Source of the DNA: Streptomyces sp. F63
GTDB taxonomy: Bacteria; Actinomycetota; Actinomycetes; Streptomycetales; Streptomycetaceae
Reading direction: 5' to 3'
NCBI RefSeq assembly: GCF_018070345.1
Contig: NZ_JAGPXX010000001.1
Location: forward strand, 1 to 64,000
DNA length: 64,000 nucleotides
The translations under genes were made by a program, and so were the position numbers. This document shows positions 54,482-64,000 of the stretch, piece by piece. The notes under the pieces are model-generated. The model searched no databases, was not told where the DNA came from, and saw only the letters and a list, made by a program, of their open reading frames with translations. Within the stretch, counting starts at the first letter, position 1. Each line of letters starts with the position of its first letter.

Positions 54482-54522
54482 ACAGACCCGGTCCGTGGGC
54501 CAGATCCCGGACCGGGTTCTGT
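54482..54522. terminator. bidirectional terminator between DUF3073 and purM
   Basis: Long stem: ACAGACCCGGTCC pairs with GGACCGGGTTCTGT with one bulge, in the convergent gap. Confidence 0.7.
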
Positions 54523-54647
54523 GCTGTCCTCGCTTGCCCGGTCCGTGCCTGGGCTGCCCTCGCGGGCTTGCGGCGCCCGCCTCGCCGCACCGGCCGTCAC
54601 CGCGACCGGTGCTCCGGACGCACCACGCATCACCGACAGCACCGCCG

Positions 54648-55739
54648 TCACACGGCGTAGTCGCCGGTCAGGGACACCGCCTCGGCGGGCCCGCCGTCCT
54701 GCCCGCGGTCGGTGATCTCGCCGCAGACCCAGGCGTCCATGCCGCGGTCGGCGAGCGTGGCCAGCGCGGCGTCGGCTCCCTCCGGTGCCACCACGGCGAT
54801 CATGCCGACGCCCATGTTGAGCGTCTTCTCCAGCTCGTCGCGCGCGACCGAGCCGGCCGTGCCGACCAGGTCGAACACGGGGGCCGGGGTCCAGGTGGCG
54901 CGGTCCACGGTGGCGTGCAGCCCGTCCGGGATCACCCGCGCGAGGTTGTTGGCCAGGCCGCCTCCGGTGATGTGCGAGAAGGCGTGCACTTCGGTGGTGC
55001 GGGTGAGCGCCAGGCAGTCCAGCGAGTAGATCCGCGTCGGCTCCAGCAGCTCCTCGCCGAGGGTCCGGCCGAACTCGGGGACGTCGCGGTCCAGCGCGTA
55101 GCCCGCCCGGTCGAACAGCACATGCCGGACGAGTGAGTACCCGTTGGAGTGCAGCCCGGAGGAGGCCATGGCGATCACCGCGTCACCCGCGCGGATCCGT
55201 TCCGCGCCCAGCAGGCGGTCGGCCTCGACCACGCCCGTGCCGGCCCCGGCGACATCGAAGTCGTCCGGCTCCAGCAGGCCCGGGTGCTCCGCGGTCTCCC
55301 CGCCGACCAGCGCGCAGCCGGCCAGCACACAGCCTTCGGCGATGCCCTTGACGATGGCCGCCACCCGCTCGGGGCGGACCTTGCCGACGGCGATGTAGTC
55401 GGTCATGAACAGCGGCTCGGCACCGCACACCACCAGGTCGTCCACGACCATGCCGACCAGGTCGCGGCCGATCGTGTCGTACACGCCCATGCGGCGGGCG
55501 ATGTCGACCTTGGTGCCGACGCCGTCGGTGGCGGAGGCCAGCAGCGGCCGCTCGTAGCGCTTCAGGACGGAGGCGTCGAAGAGCCCGGCGAAGCCGCCCA
55601 GGCCGCCCACGACCTCGGGGCGGGTGGCCTTCTTCACCCACTGCTTCATCAGCTCGACCGCGCGGTCGCCCGCCTCGATGTCGACGCCCGCCGTCTTGTA
55701 GGACGCCGTCGGACGGCCGGCAGCGGTGCTCTCGGACAT
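54648..55739 (-). CDS. purM: phosphoribosylformylglycinamidine cyclo-ligase (AIR synthetase)
   Basis: 363 residues. PurM motifs: SYKTAGVDIEAGD at the N-terminus, SATDGVGTKVDIA, GMVVDDLVVCGAEPLF, CALVGGETAEHPG, ASSGLHSNGYSL and HITGGGLANNLARV. Catalyses ATP-dependent ring closure of FGAM to AIR, step 5 of purine synthesis. ATG 55739 has GAGG at 4 nt. Lies 103 nt after purF in the same direction, probably co-transcribed. Confidence 0.97.
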   Translation of the reverse strand: MSESTAAGRPTASYKTAGVDIEAGDRAVELMKQWVKKATRPEVVGGLGGFAGLFDASVLKRYERPLLASATDGVGTKVDIARRMGVYDTIGRDLVGMVVDDLVVCGAEPLFMTDYIAVGKVRPERVAAIVKGIAEGCVLAGCALVGGETAEHPGLLEPDDFDVAGAGTGVVEADRLLGAERIRAGDAVIAMASSGLHSNGYSLVRHVLFDRAGYALDRDVPEFGRTLGEELLEPTRIYSLDCLALTRTTEVHAFSHITGGGLANNLARVIPDGLHATVDRATWTPAPVFDLVGTAGSVARDELEKTLNMGVGMIAVVAPEGADAALATLADRGMDAWVCGEITDRGQDGGPAEAVSLTGDYAV

Positions 55740-55842
55740 GACGCCTCAGTCTTTCGTCGCTCGGTGGCTCGGGGCCCGATGGCTCGGGCCCGGGGCCCGG
55801 TGGGAGTGCCCTCGGTACGGGGTGGGCGGCCGCACGGCCGGG

Positions 55843-57402
55843 CTACGGGCGGCGCAGAGCGTCCGCGCCGCCGACTCCGGCGGTCGGCGAGACCAGGCCG
55901 TCCGCGTCGGTGCGGCTCGGCTCCGCCGTCTCGGACTCCAGCAGGTGCTTCCCCAGCAGCTCCGGGTCCGGCAGGTCCATCGGGTACTGGCCGTCGAAGC
56001 AGGCCCGGCAGAGGTCCTTCTTCGGGATCGTCGTGGCGTCGACCATCGAGTCGATGGAGATGTACGCCAGCGAGTCGGCGCCCAGCGACTTGCCGATCTC
56101 CTCCACCGAGAGGCCGTTGGCGATCAGCTCGGCCCGGGTGGCGAAGTCGATGCCGAAGAAGCACGGCCACTTGATCGGCGGCGAGGAGATCCGGACGTGG
56201 ATCTCGGCGGCGCCGGCCTCGCGGAGCATCCGGACCAGGGCGCGCTGGGTGTTGCCGCGGACGATCGAGTCGTCCACCACCACCAGCCGCTTGCCGCGGA
56301 TGACCTCCTTGAGCGGGTTGAGCTTGAGCCGGATGCCGAGCTGGCGGATGGTCTGGCTCGGCTGGATGAACGTCCGGCCCACGTAGCTGTTCTTGACCAG
56401 TCCGGAACCGTACGGAATACCACTGGCCTCGGCATAGCCCACGGCGGCCGGGGTCCCGGATTCCGGAGTGGGTATCACCAGGTCCGCGTCGGCGGGGGCC
56501 TCGGCGGCCAGCCTGCGGCCCATCTCCACCCGGGAGAGGTAGACGTTGCGGCCGGCGATGTCGGTGTCGGGACGCGCCAGGTAGACGTACTCGAAGACGC
56601 AGCCGCGCGGGCGGGCCTCGGTGAAGCGCGAGGAGCGCAGCCCGTTCTCGTCGATGGCGATCAGCTCGCCGGGCTCGACCTCGCGGATGAAGCTCGCGCC
56701 GCAGATGTCCAGCGCGGCGGTCTCGCTCGCCACGACCCAGCCGCGCTCCAGACGGCCGAGGACCAGTGGGCGGACGCCCTGCGGGTCGCGGGCCGCGTAG
56801 AGGGTGTGCTCGTCCATGAAGACGAGGGAGAAGGCGCCCTGGACCGTGGGCAGCACGATGGGTGCCGCCTGCTCGACGGTCAGCGGCTTGCCGTCCTCGT
56901 CCACCTGGCCGGCGAGCAGCGCGGTGACGAGGTCGGTGTCGTTGGTGGCGGCGACCTGGGTGGCGCGGCCGTTCTCGCGGGGCAGCCCGGAGACCATCGC
57001 CGCCAGCTCGTGGCTGTTGACGAGATTGCCGTTGTGGCCCAGCGCGATGGAGCCGTGCGCGGTGGCACGGAACGTGGGCTGCGCGTTCTCCCACACCGAG
57101 GCACCGGTGGTGGAGTAGCGGGCGTGGCCCACGGCGATGTGGCCCCGGAGGGAGCCGAGTGAGGTCTCGTCGAAGACCTGGGAGACCAGGCCCATGTCCT
57201 TGAAGACGAGGATCTGGGAGCCGTTGCTCACAGCGATGCCCGCGGACTCCTGTCCACGGTGCTGCAGCGCGTACAGCCCGAAATAGGTGAGTTTGGCGAC
57301 CTCTTCTCCCGGGGCCCAGACACCGAAGACGCCACAGGCGTCCTGGGGGCCTTTCTCCCCGGGAAGGAGATCGTGGCTGAGTCGTCCGTCACCACGTGGC
57401 AC
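55843..57402 (-). CDS. purF: amidophosphoribosyltransferase
   Basis: 519 residues. Cys23 in DACGVFG is the glutaminase nucleophile after a 22-residue leader that is presumably cleaved. The PRPP-binding motif VVVDDSIVRGNT is present. Four Fe-S cysteines equivalent to those of the B. subtilis enzyme can be seen (RGCVFEY, WPCFFGID, LCRAC). Commits PRPP to purine synthesis. GTG 57402 starts 7 nt after a TAGACT -10 with no Shine-Dalgarno sequence. Confidence 0.96.
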   Translation of the reverse strand: MPRGDGRLSHDLLPGEKGPQDACGVFGVWAPGEEVAKLTYFGLYALQHRGQESAGIAVSNGSQILVFKDMGLVSQVFDETSLGSLRGHIAVGHARYSTTGASVWENAQPTFRATAHGSIALGHNGNLVNSHELAAMVSGLPRENGRATQVAATNDTDLVTALLAGQVDEDGKPLTVEQAAPIVLPTVQGAFSLVFMDEHTLYAARDPQGVRPLVLGRLERGWVVASETAALDICGASFIREVEPGELIAIDENGLRSSRFTEARPRGCVFEYVYLARPDTDIAGRNVYLSRVEMGRRLAAEAPADADLVIPTPESGTPAAVGYAEASGIPYGSGLVKNSYVGRTFIQPSQTIRQLGIRLKLNPLKEVIRGKRLVVVDDSIVRGNTQRALVRMLREAGAAEIHVRISSPPIKWPCFFGIDFATRAELIANGLSVEEIGKSLGADSLAYISIDSMVDATTIPKKDLCRACFDGQYPMDLPDPELLGKHLLESETAEPSRTDADGLVSPTAGVGGADALRRP

Positions 57403-57409
57403 GTCACCG

Positions 57410-57415
57410 AGTCTA
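57410..57415 (-). promoter_or_regulatory. -10 element of purF (leaderless)
   Basis: TAGACT on the minus strand, 7 nt from GTG 57402. Confidence 0.6.
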
Positions 57416-58067
57416 GGACAGGTTGCGGGTTCATCCGAACCGGGGATTCCGGCGCAGCGGCTTTCCCGGACGGGACGAGAGCGGAGGCGGGTGGCGCCGG
57501 ACCACGCCCTCCGGCCGCTCCGCGGCGGGGTGGGCGAGGCGGCGGCACCCCGGTGGATCCCCTGGTGGGACGGGCCTCCGGGCGGTTGCCGCGGGTCCGT
57601 GACGGCGCCGCGCGGCCGGGCCGGAACGGCTCTGCCGCGCTCGCCGCGGCACCCGTCGGCCTCGTTCCCCGGGGTTGCGAGCGGTGTCGAAGGTCACGGT
57701 CCGCCGATGCCCCATCCCACCGCGCGGACCGGCCGGGCGGCACTGGGCGGCCGGGTGTTGCCCGGGCCGGGCCTCCGGGGAGCGGGCGGGGGCGGACACG
57801 GGCTCGGAGCAGGCACGGGCTCGCGCGGCCCGGCAGGCGCGGCCCGGCAGGCGAGGCCCGGAAACCGAGGGCCGGACGCGGGAGCCCGGGCAGGGCGCGA
57901 AGCCGGGCGCCGGGCGCGGAGCCCGGGGCAGACCGGGAGCGGGCACGGGGGCGGGCCCGGAAGGGGGGCGGGCAAGGCCTTCGCCGGCGGGACCGGCCGG
58001 CTGCCCCGGCGCCGCTGCCCCTGGGCTCGGGTGCCGGACAGCGGCGGGAAGCGGTGCGGGGCGGCGG
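57416..58067. other. 652-bp intergenic region upstream of purF
   Basis: Very GC-rich, with irregular GGCCCGGCAGGCG-type repeats around 57820-57860. No supported gene or RNA. Confidence 0.5.
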
Positions 58068-58910
58068 TCAGCCCAGGACCGGGAGCAGTGCGGAGAGATC
58101 CGCGCGTTCGCCGCTCGCGGAGACCTCCGCCGCGTCCAGCGCCTCCGCCCAGGGCCTGCGGCCGGTGGCCAGCCGGATCCAGGTCAGCGGGTTGGTCTCG
58201 ACGACGTTGGGCGGAGTGCCCCGGGTGTGCCGGGGCCCCTCGACGCACTGCACGACCGCGAACGGCGGAATGCGCACCTCCACGGATCCACCGGGCGCCT
58301 TCACGGCGAGGGCGTCGGCGGTCAGCCGGACGACCGCCGCCAGCGCCTGCCGGTCGTGGGAGACGGCCGTACCGGTGGCGGCCGTCAGGTCGTCGCCGTG
58401 CACCACCGCCTCCAGCAGCCGGGTGACCAGGAAGTCGTCGACGGTCATCACCCCGAAGCGGGTCCGGACCGTGCTGCGTGCGTCCGTCTCCGCGACCGCC
58501 TCGGCCAGCCGGTCCGCGGCACGGTCGAACCGTTCCAGCACCGCCGCGCCGGTGCCGGGCAGGGCGGCGGCCTCCCGCACCGCCGTCTCCGCGACCTCCG
58601 CGGCCGGACCGCCGCCCTGCGAGCCGAACCGGGCGACGTACCCGCGGAGGTCCAGCTCCGCTGTGGCCGGCCCCGGCTCCTCGGCGAGCCGGCGCGGGAG
58701 GAAGTCCAGGCAGATGGCGATGTGCACCACCAGGTCCCGGACCGTCCAGCCCTCCAGCCCGGACGGGGCCTCCAGCAGCTCGGGGGCGTCCGGGGCCGCG
58801 CAGAGGACGCGGACGGCCTCCCGTACGGCCCGTACCTCGGCGTCCAGCGCCGCGCGGGTGCGGGCGGGGTCGTAGCTGCGGGGGCGTGGCTTGCGCGCTC
58901 GCGGGGTCAT
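58068..58910 (-). CDS. maleylpyruvate isomerase/DinB-like family protein
   Basis: 280 residues. The N-terminal four-helix part (LEGWTVRDLVVHIAICLDFL; VVHGDDL) resembles mycothiol-dependent maleylpyruvate isomerase-type proteins. The C-terminal part (EVRIPPFAVVQCVEGPRHTRG; NPLTWIRLATGRRPW) resembles the sterol-carrier-like domain often fused to it. Metal-binding His residues are at typical places. Substrate unknown. ATG 58910 is 7 nt after TAGGCT. Confidence 0.8.
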   Translation of the reverse strand: MTPRARKPRPRSYDPARTRAALDAEVRAVREAVRVLCAAPDAPELLEAPSGLEGWTVRDLVVHIAICLDFLPRRLAEEPGPATAELDLRGYVARFGSQGGGPAAEVAETAVREAAALPGTGAAVLERFDRAADRLAEAVAETDARSTVRTRFGVMTVDDFLVTRLLEAVVHGDDLTAATGTAVSHDRQALAAVVRLTADALAVKAPGGSVEVRIPPFAVVQCVEGPRHTRGTPPNVVETNPLTWIRLATGRRPWAEALDAAEVSASGERADLSALLPVLG

Positions 58911-58917
58911 ACCGCCG

Positions 58918-58923
58918 AGCCTA
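58918..58923 (-). promoter_or_regulatory. -10 element of the isomerase-like gene (leaderless)
   Basis: TAGGCT, 7 nt before ATG 58910, no ribosome binding site. Confidence 0.6.
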
Positions 58924-59062
58924 GGGCCCGGCGCGGCGGTGGCCGCCCCGCTACCGTTCGGATCCGGACCATCCGGGCCGGGAACGCCGGACGGCCGCTG
59001 CGGGGCCCCGGCCCCTCCGGATCCGGAGCGTGCCGTGAACGGTCGGCGGGGGTCGCGGCGCG

Positions 59063-59992
59063 TTACGGCCCGGGGGCCGGACGGGGGCCGGACGGGCCCT
59101 GCGCCGAGGCGCTCTCGGAGGCGCTCTCCACCGCACCGCTCCCGCGACCGCGCCGTGGTTCCGGCGCCGTGAAGACCTCGCCGTTCGCCGGCACGCCTAT
59201 GCCGCGCCAGTGGAAGGGAACGCCACGGGCCTCCAGGGGGTCGGGGCGGTCCATCAGCTGGAAGTGCAGATGCGGTTCGGTCGAGTTGCCGCTGTTGCCG
59301 GTCGCGGCCAGCCGCTGCCCGGCGCTCACCCGGTCTCCCTCGCGGACGGTCACGGACCGGCGGCGCAGATGGGCGTACAGGGCGTAGGTGCCGCCCCCCA
59401 GGTCGAGCACCACGTGGTTGCCGACGACGGCGGCCGGGGTGCCGCAGCCGCGGACCATGGCCTCCGCGAAGAAGTACGGCAGAGCGGGCCAGGAGGTGCG
59501 GCCGAGGTGGTCGCGGCGCCCGTCCCGGACCCGCACCACGGTGCCGTCGGCGACGGCACGCACCGGCTCCCCGAAGGCGGGGAAGTCCCCGTTCCGGCGG
59601 GCCACGGGCCACCAGCCGAACGCCGGCCGTTCCCGCTCTCCGGGCTCCGCCTCCCGCACGAGGTCGATCGCGTGGGACTGCCCGTACACCCGGGTGCCGT
59701 GGCTCGGCACCTTGCCGGCCGGGCTGTTGAGCGCGCGCCACCGCCCGCGGACCGGCGGCCCCACCTCGACCGCCGGGGACTCCTCCGGTCCTTCCCGCCG
59801 CTCGGCCCGGGGCCGTCGCTGCGAGCGGGCGGGGAGGAACTCGGCCGTGAGACCGAACGCCACGACCAGCCCGATCGCCCACCAGGGCACCTCCCGGACG
59901 GCATCGAGCCAGAGGAGATCGAGGACGATCAGAAGCGCCAGCAGGCCGTAGTAGTACGGCCGCGCCCGCTTGAGCGCGTGAATCAACGACAT
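59063..59992 (-). CDS. membrane-anchored M23-like protein
   Basis: 309 residues. Two N-terminal membrane helices (~12-48), a linker, then an M23-like domain (HAIDLVREAEPGER; GNHVVLDLGGGTYALYAHLR; GNSTEPHLHFQLMD). The HxH ligands are present; the first His/Asp pair is in SHAIDL. Could be an active wall hydrolase or a degenerate regulator of one. ATG 59992. Downstream of the ArsR gene in the same direction with a 142-nt gap. Confidence 0.82.
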   Translation of the reverse strand: MSLIHALKRARPYYYGLLALLIVLDLLWLDAVREVPWWAIGLVVAFGLTAEFLPARSQRRPRAERREGPEESPAVEVGPPVRGRWRALNSPAGKVPSHGTRVYGQSHAIDLVREAEPGERERPAFGWWPVARRNGDFPAFGEPVRAVADGTVVRVRDGRRDHLGRTSWPALPYFFAEAMVRGCGTPAAVVGNHVVLDLGGGTYALYAHLRRRSVTVREGDRVSAGQRLAATGNSGNSTEPHLHFQLMDRPDPLEARGVPFHWRGIGVPANGEVFTAPEPRRGRGSGAVESASESASAQGPSGPRPAPGP

Positions 59993-60134
59993 GGCCGGTT
60001 CCCCCTGCGGTGTGTCGGTTCGTAACGGGTGCCGTGCCGGCGTCGGTACCGGCCCGGGTTCCGGAACGGAGAGCTCCGGAGGGCTTCCCCCGGTGTGGTC
60101 GGCCGACGCGCCCCGGGGGGCCGGCCGGGCGAGG

Positions 60135-60671
60135 TCAGTGCCCGGCCGCGGCCAGTGCGACGAGCAGGGGAACCACCCGGCCGGCCGGGATCTCGTATCC
60201 GGCACGGCCCGACGACCGCAGCCACCCGGCGGCGGTCAGCTGCCGCAGATGGTGGTAGACCTGCCCGGTCGTGCCGACCTCCGGCAGCTCGGTCAGTTCC
60301 GCCGCCGTGCGGCGCCCGCCGGCTATCTCCCGCAGGAGCCGCAGCCGCACGGGGCGGCCCAGCGCGGCGAACGCCTCGGCGGCGTCCTCCCACTCGCCCG
60401 CCAGCAGCTCGTTCGTGGGCAGTCCGTACTGCCACTCGTACCGCTCGCCGGTGGGCAGCCGGACTGATCCGGTGAACAGCACGCCCCCGCTCTCCTCCCC
60501 CGCCTCCGACAGCTGGGCCCTGAGCCCGTCCAGCGCCCAGAAGTCCGGGCGTTCCGTGACGGCCGGCCGGGCCTTCCGGCCTTCCGACTCCTCCAGCCCG
60601 GCCAGCCGCCGCTCCAGCTCGGTGACCCGCTGTTCCAGTTCCGGGCCCTCGGGGCCCTCCGCGCCTTCCAC
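60135..60671 (-). CDS. ArsR-family winged-helix regulator
   Basis: 178 residues: a coiled-coil N-terminus (LEQRVTELERRLAGLEE), a linker, and a C-terminal ArsR-like winged helix (FAALGRPVRLRLLREIAGGRRTAAELTELPEVGTTGQVYHHLRQLTAAGWL is the span; key helix GTTGQVYHHLRQL). No Cys metal-site motif, so the signal is probably not a metal bound in the classical way. GTG 60671 is chosen because a full promoter ends 7 nt upstream. A perfect palindrome overlaps that promoter, implying autorepression. Confidence 0.85.
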   Translation of the reverse strand: MEGAEGPEGPELEQRVTELERRLAGLEESEGRKARPAVTERPDFWALDGLRAQLSEAGEESGGVLFTGSVRLPTGERYEWQYGLPTNELLAGEWEDAAEAFAALGRPVRLRLLREIAGGRRTAAELTELPEVGTTGQVYHHLRQLTAAGWLRSSGRAGYEIPAGRVVPLLVALAAAGH

Positions 60672-60678
60672 GGAAACC

Positions 60679-60707
60679 ACCTTACGTAATTACGTAATCT
60701 CTGACAA
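60679..60707 (-). promoter_or_regulatory. ArsR promoter: TTGTCA-17-TAAGGT, leaderless
   Basis: On the minus strand TTGTCA (60702-60707) is separated by 17 nt from TAAGGT (60679-60684), which is 7 nt from GTG 60671. A near-consensus promoter. Confidence 0.75.
60682..60697. promoter_or_regulatory. ArsR autoregulatory operator
   Basis: TTACGTAATTACGTAA, a perfect 16-bp palindrome covering part of the -10 and the spacer. A dimer bound here would block RNA polymerase. Confidence 0.75.
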
Positions 60708-60772
60708 CACTCGCCGCCGGAGGCGCGGAGCGGGACGCCGTCCCCGCGCGCCCCGCCCGCCGGACAGCACGA

Positions 60773-60800
60773 GGCCCCGCCCACCGGAGTGGACGGGGCC
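60773..60800 (-). terminator. terminator of the purSQL operon
   Basis: 12-position stem with one C-A mismatch closing a CGGA tetraloop, 50 nt past the purL stop codon. Confidence 0.75.
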
Positions 60801-60849
60801 GTGGCGACCGGGGTGACCCGGGGACCGGCGCGGCGCGGGAACGGGCCGG

Positions 60850-63095
<2,246 letters not shown>

Positions 63096-63099
<4 letters not shown>

Positions 63100-63776
63100 G
63101 CGCTGACCAGCTTCTTCAGGATCGAGGTGAAGAATCCGAGGCCGTCCGTGCCGCCGGTGCCGACCAGGGGGTCGACGGCGTGCTCCGGGTGCGGCATGAG
63201 GCCGACGACGTTGCCGGCCTCGTTGGTGATGCCGGCGATGTCGCGCAGCGAACCGTTGGGGTTCAGATCGCGGTAGCGGAAGACGACGCGGCCCTCCGCC
63301 TCCAGCATGTCGAGGGTGCGCTCGTCGGCGACGTAGCGGCCGTCCACGTTCTTGAGCGGGATGTGGATCTCCTGGCCGGCGGTGAAGTCGGTGGTCCAGG
63401 CGGTCTCCGCGTTCTCCACCCGGAGTTTCTGCTCCCGGCAGATGAAGTGGAGGTGGTTGTTGCGCAGCATCGCGCCGGGCAGCAGATGCGTCTCGGCGAG
63501 CACCTGGAAGCCGTTGCAGATGCCGAGCACCGGGAGGCCGCCCCGGGCCTCGTCGATCAGGGTCTCCATGACCGGCGAGAAACGGGAGATGGCGCCCGCG
63601 CGGAGGTAGTCGCCGTAGGAGAAACCGCCGGGCAGGACGACGGCGTCGACCTGCTGCAGCTCCTTCTCGCGGTGCCACAGGGTGACGGGCTCGGCGCCGG
63701 CCAGCCGGATCGCGCGCCGGGTGTCCCGGTCGTCGAGACTGCCGGGGAAAGTGATGACTCCGATACGGGCGGTCAC
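63096..63776 (-). CDS. purQ: FGAM synthetase, glutaminase subunit PurQ
   Basis: 226 residues, class I glutamine amidotransferase: nucleophile Cys in [10 protein letters not shown] and His/Glu in MPHPEHAV. Delivers ammonia to PurL. GTG 63776 overlaps the purS stop (GTGA) and its own stop overlaps purL. Confidence 0.98.
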
Positions 63777-64000
63777 GATTCCGCCTTCACGGTTTCCTCG
63801 ACCCGGACGGTGAAGTCCTCGATGACGGTGTTCGCGAGAAAGGTCTCGGCCATCTCCCGGACCCGGGCGAGCGCGGCCTCGTCGGCCGGTCCGTCCAGTT
63901 CGAGTTCGAAGCGCTTTCCCTGGCGTACGTCGGAGATTCCGGCGAAGCCGAGGCGGGGCAGTGCACGCTGCACCGCCTGGCCCTGCGGATCGAGGATCTC
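63773..64000 (-). CDS. purS: FGAM synthetase subunit PurS (5' end outside window)
   Basis: At least 75 residues; the 5' end is beyond position 64000. The visible part ([32 protein letters not shown]) matches the small PurS subunit that bridges PurL and PurQ and channels ammonia. Stop overlaps purQ by 4 nt. Confidence 0.95.
   Translation of the reverse strand, partial: EILDPQGQAVQRALPRLGFAGISDVRQGKRFELELDGPADEAALARVREMAETFLANTVIEDFTVRVEETVKAES

Overview
The window is high-GC actinobacterial DNA and almost certainly from Streptomyces or a close relative. The 68-residue BldC product matches the S. coelicolor BldC sequence as I remember it. Gene content and order (purS-Q-L, purF, DUF3073, purM, vdh, bldC, hrpA, DEAD-box helicase, TPM protein, M23 peptidase, trmB, sporulation-associated regulator, ECF sigma fusion, atrA-like TetR, NDH-2) follow the S. 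coelicolor SCO4077-SCO4122 block in reverse, again from memory and not searched. Most of the window is therefore core chromosome with a few accessory insertions.

Layout. 1-555: probable leader of an rRNA operon reading leftwards out of the window. 556-15872: regulatory genes (MarR/MFS pair, PAS-phosphatase-kinase protein, NDH-2, AtrA-like TetR, sigma/zinc-finger/membrane/NPCBM fusion, asparagine-synthase-like protein, sporulation-associated protein) and an L-2-hydroxyglutarate oxidase-like gene. 15945-26969: trmB, a PrsW-type membrane protease, MFS transporter, M23 peptidase behind a c-di-AMP (ydaO) riboswitch, a second PP2C-type phosphatase, a TPM-domain protein, a TipA-like MerR regulator and an SDR. 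27756-35040: tRNA-Lys, a DEAD-box helicase, a putative lipoprotein, an overlapping zincin-crcB-crcB operon and a metallophosphoesterase.

35124-41376 is the main accessory region. A tRNA Glu-Asp-Phe cluster is followed by two tandem remnants of integrative elements, bounded by three copies of the tRNA-Phe 3' end. The first contains broken replication-initiator, integrase and GntR genes. The second holds an AAA-like ATPase with a nuclease-like C-terminus, an IS21 IstB fragment and a nucleotidyltransferase. 41458-45406 follows with a small membrane protein and a thiol-redox set (CcdA, DsbA, a membrane protein with a CPVC motif and a Cys-containing exported protein).

45558-64000 returns to core genes: hrpA, a second identical tRNA-Asp with a 20-bp 3'-end duplication, bldC, vdh, DUF3073, purM, purF, a maleylpyruvate-isomerase-like gene, another M23 protein, an ArsR regulator and overlapping purL-purQ-purS (purS cut by the window end). 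A recurring feature is that at least seven genes have a TAnnnT -10 hexamer 6-10 nt before the start codon with no Shine-Dalgarno sequence, implying leaderless or nearly leaderless transcripts.
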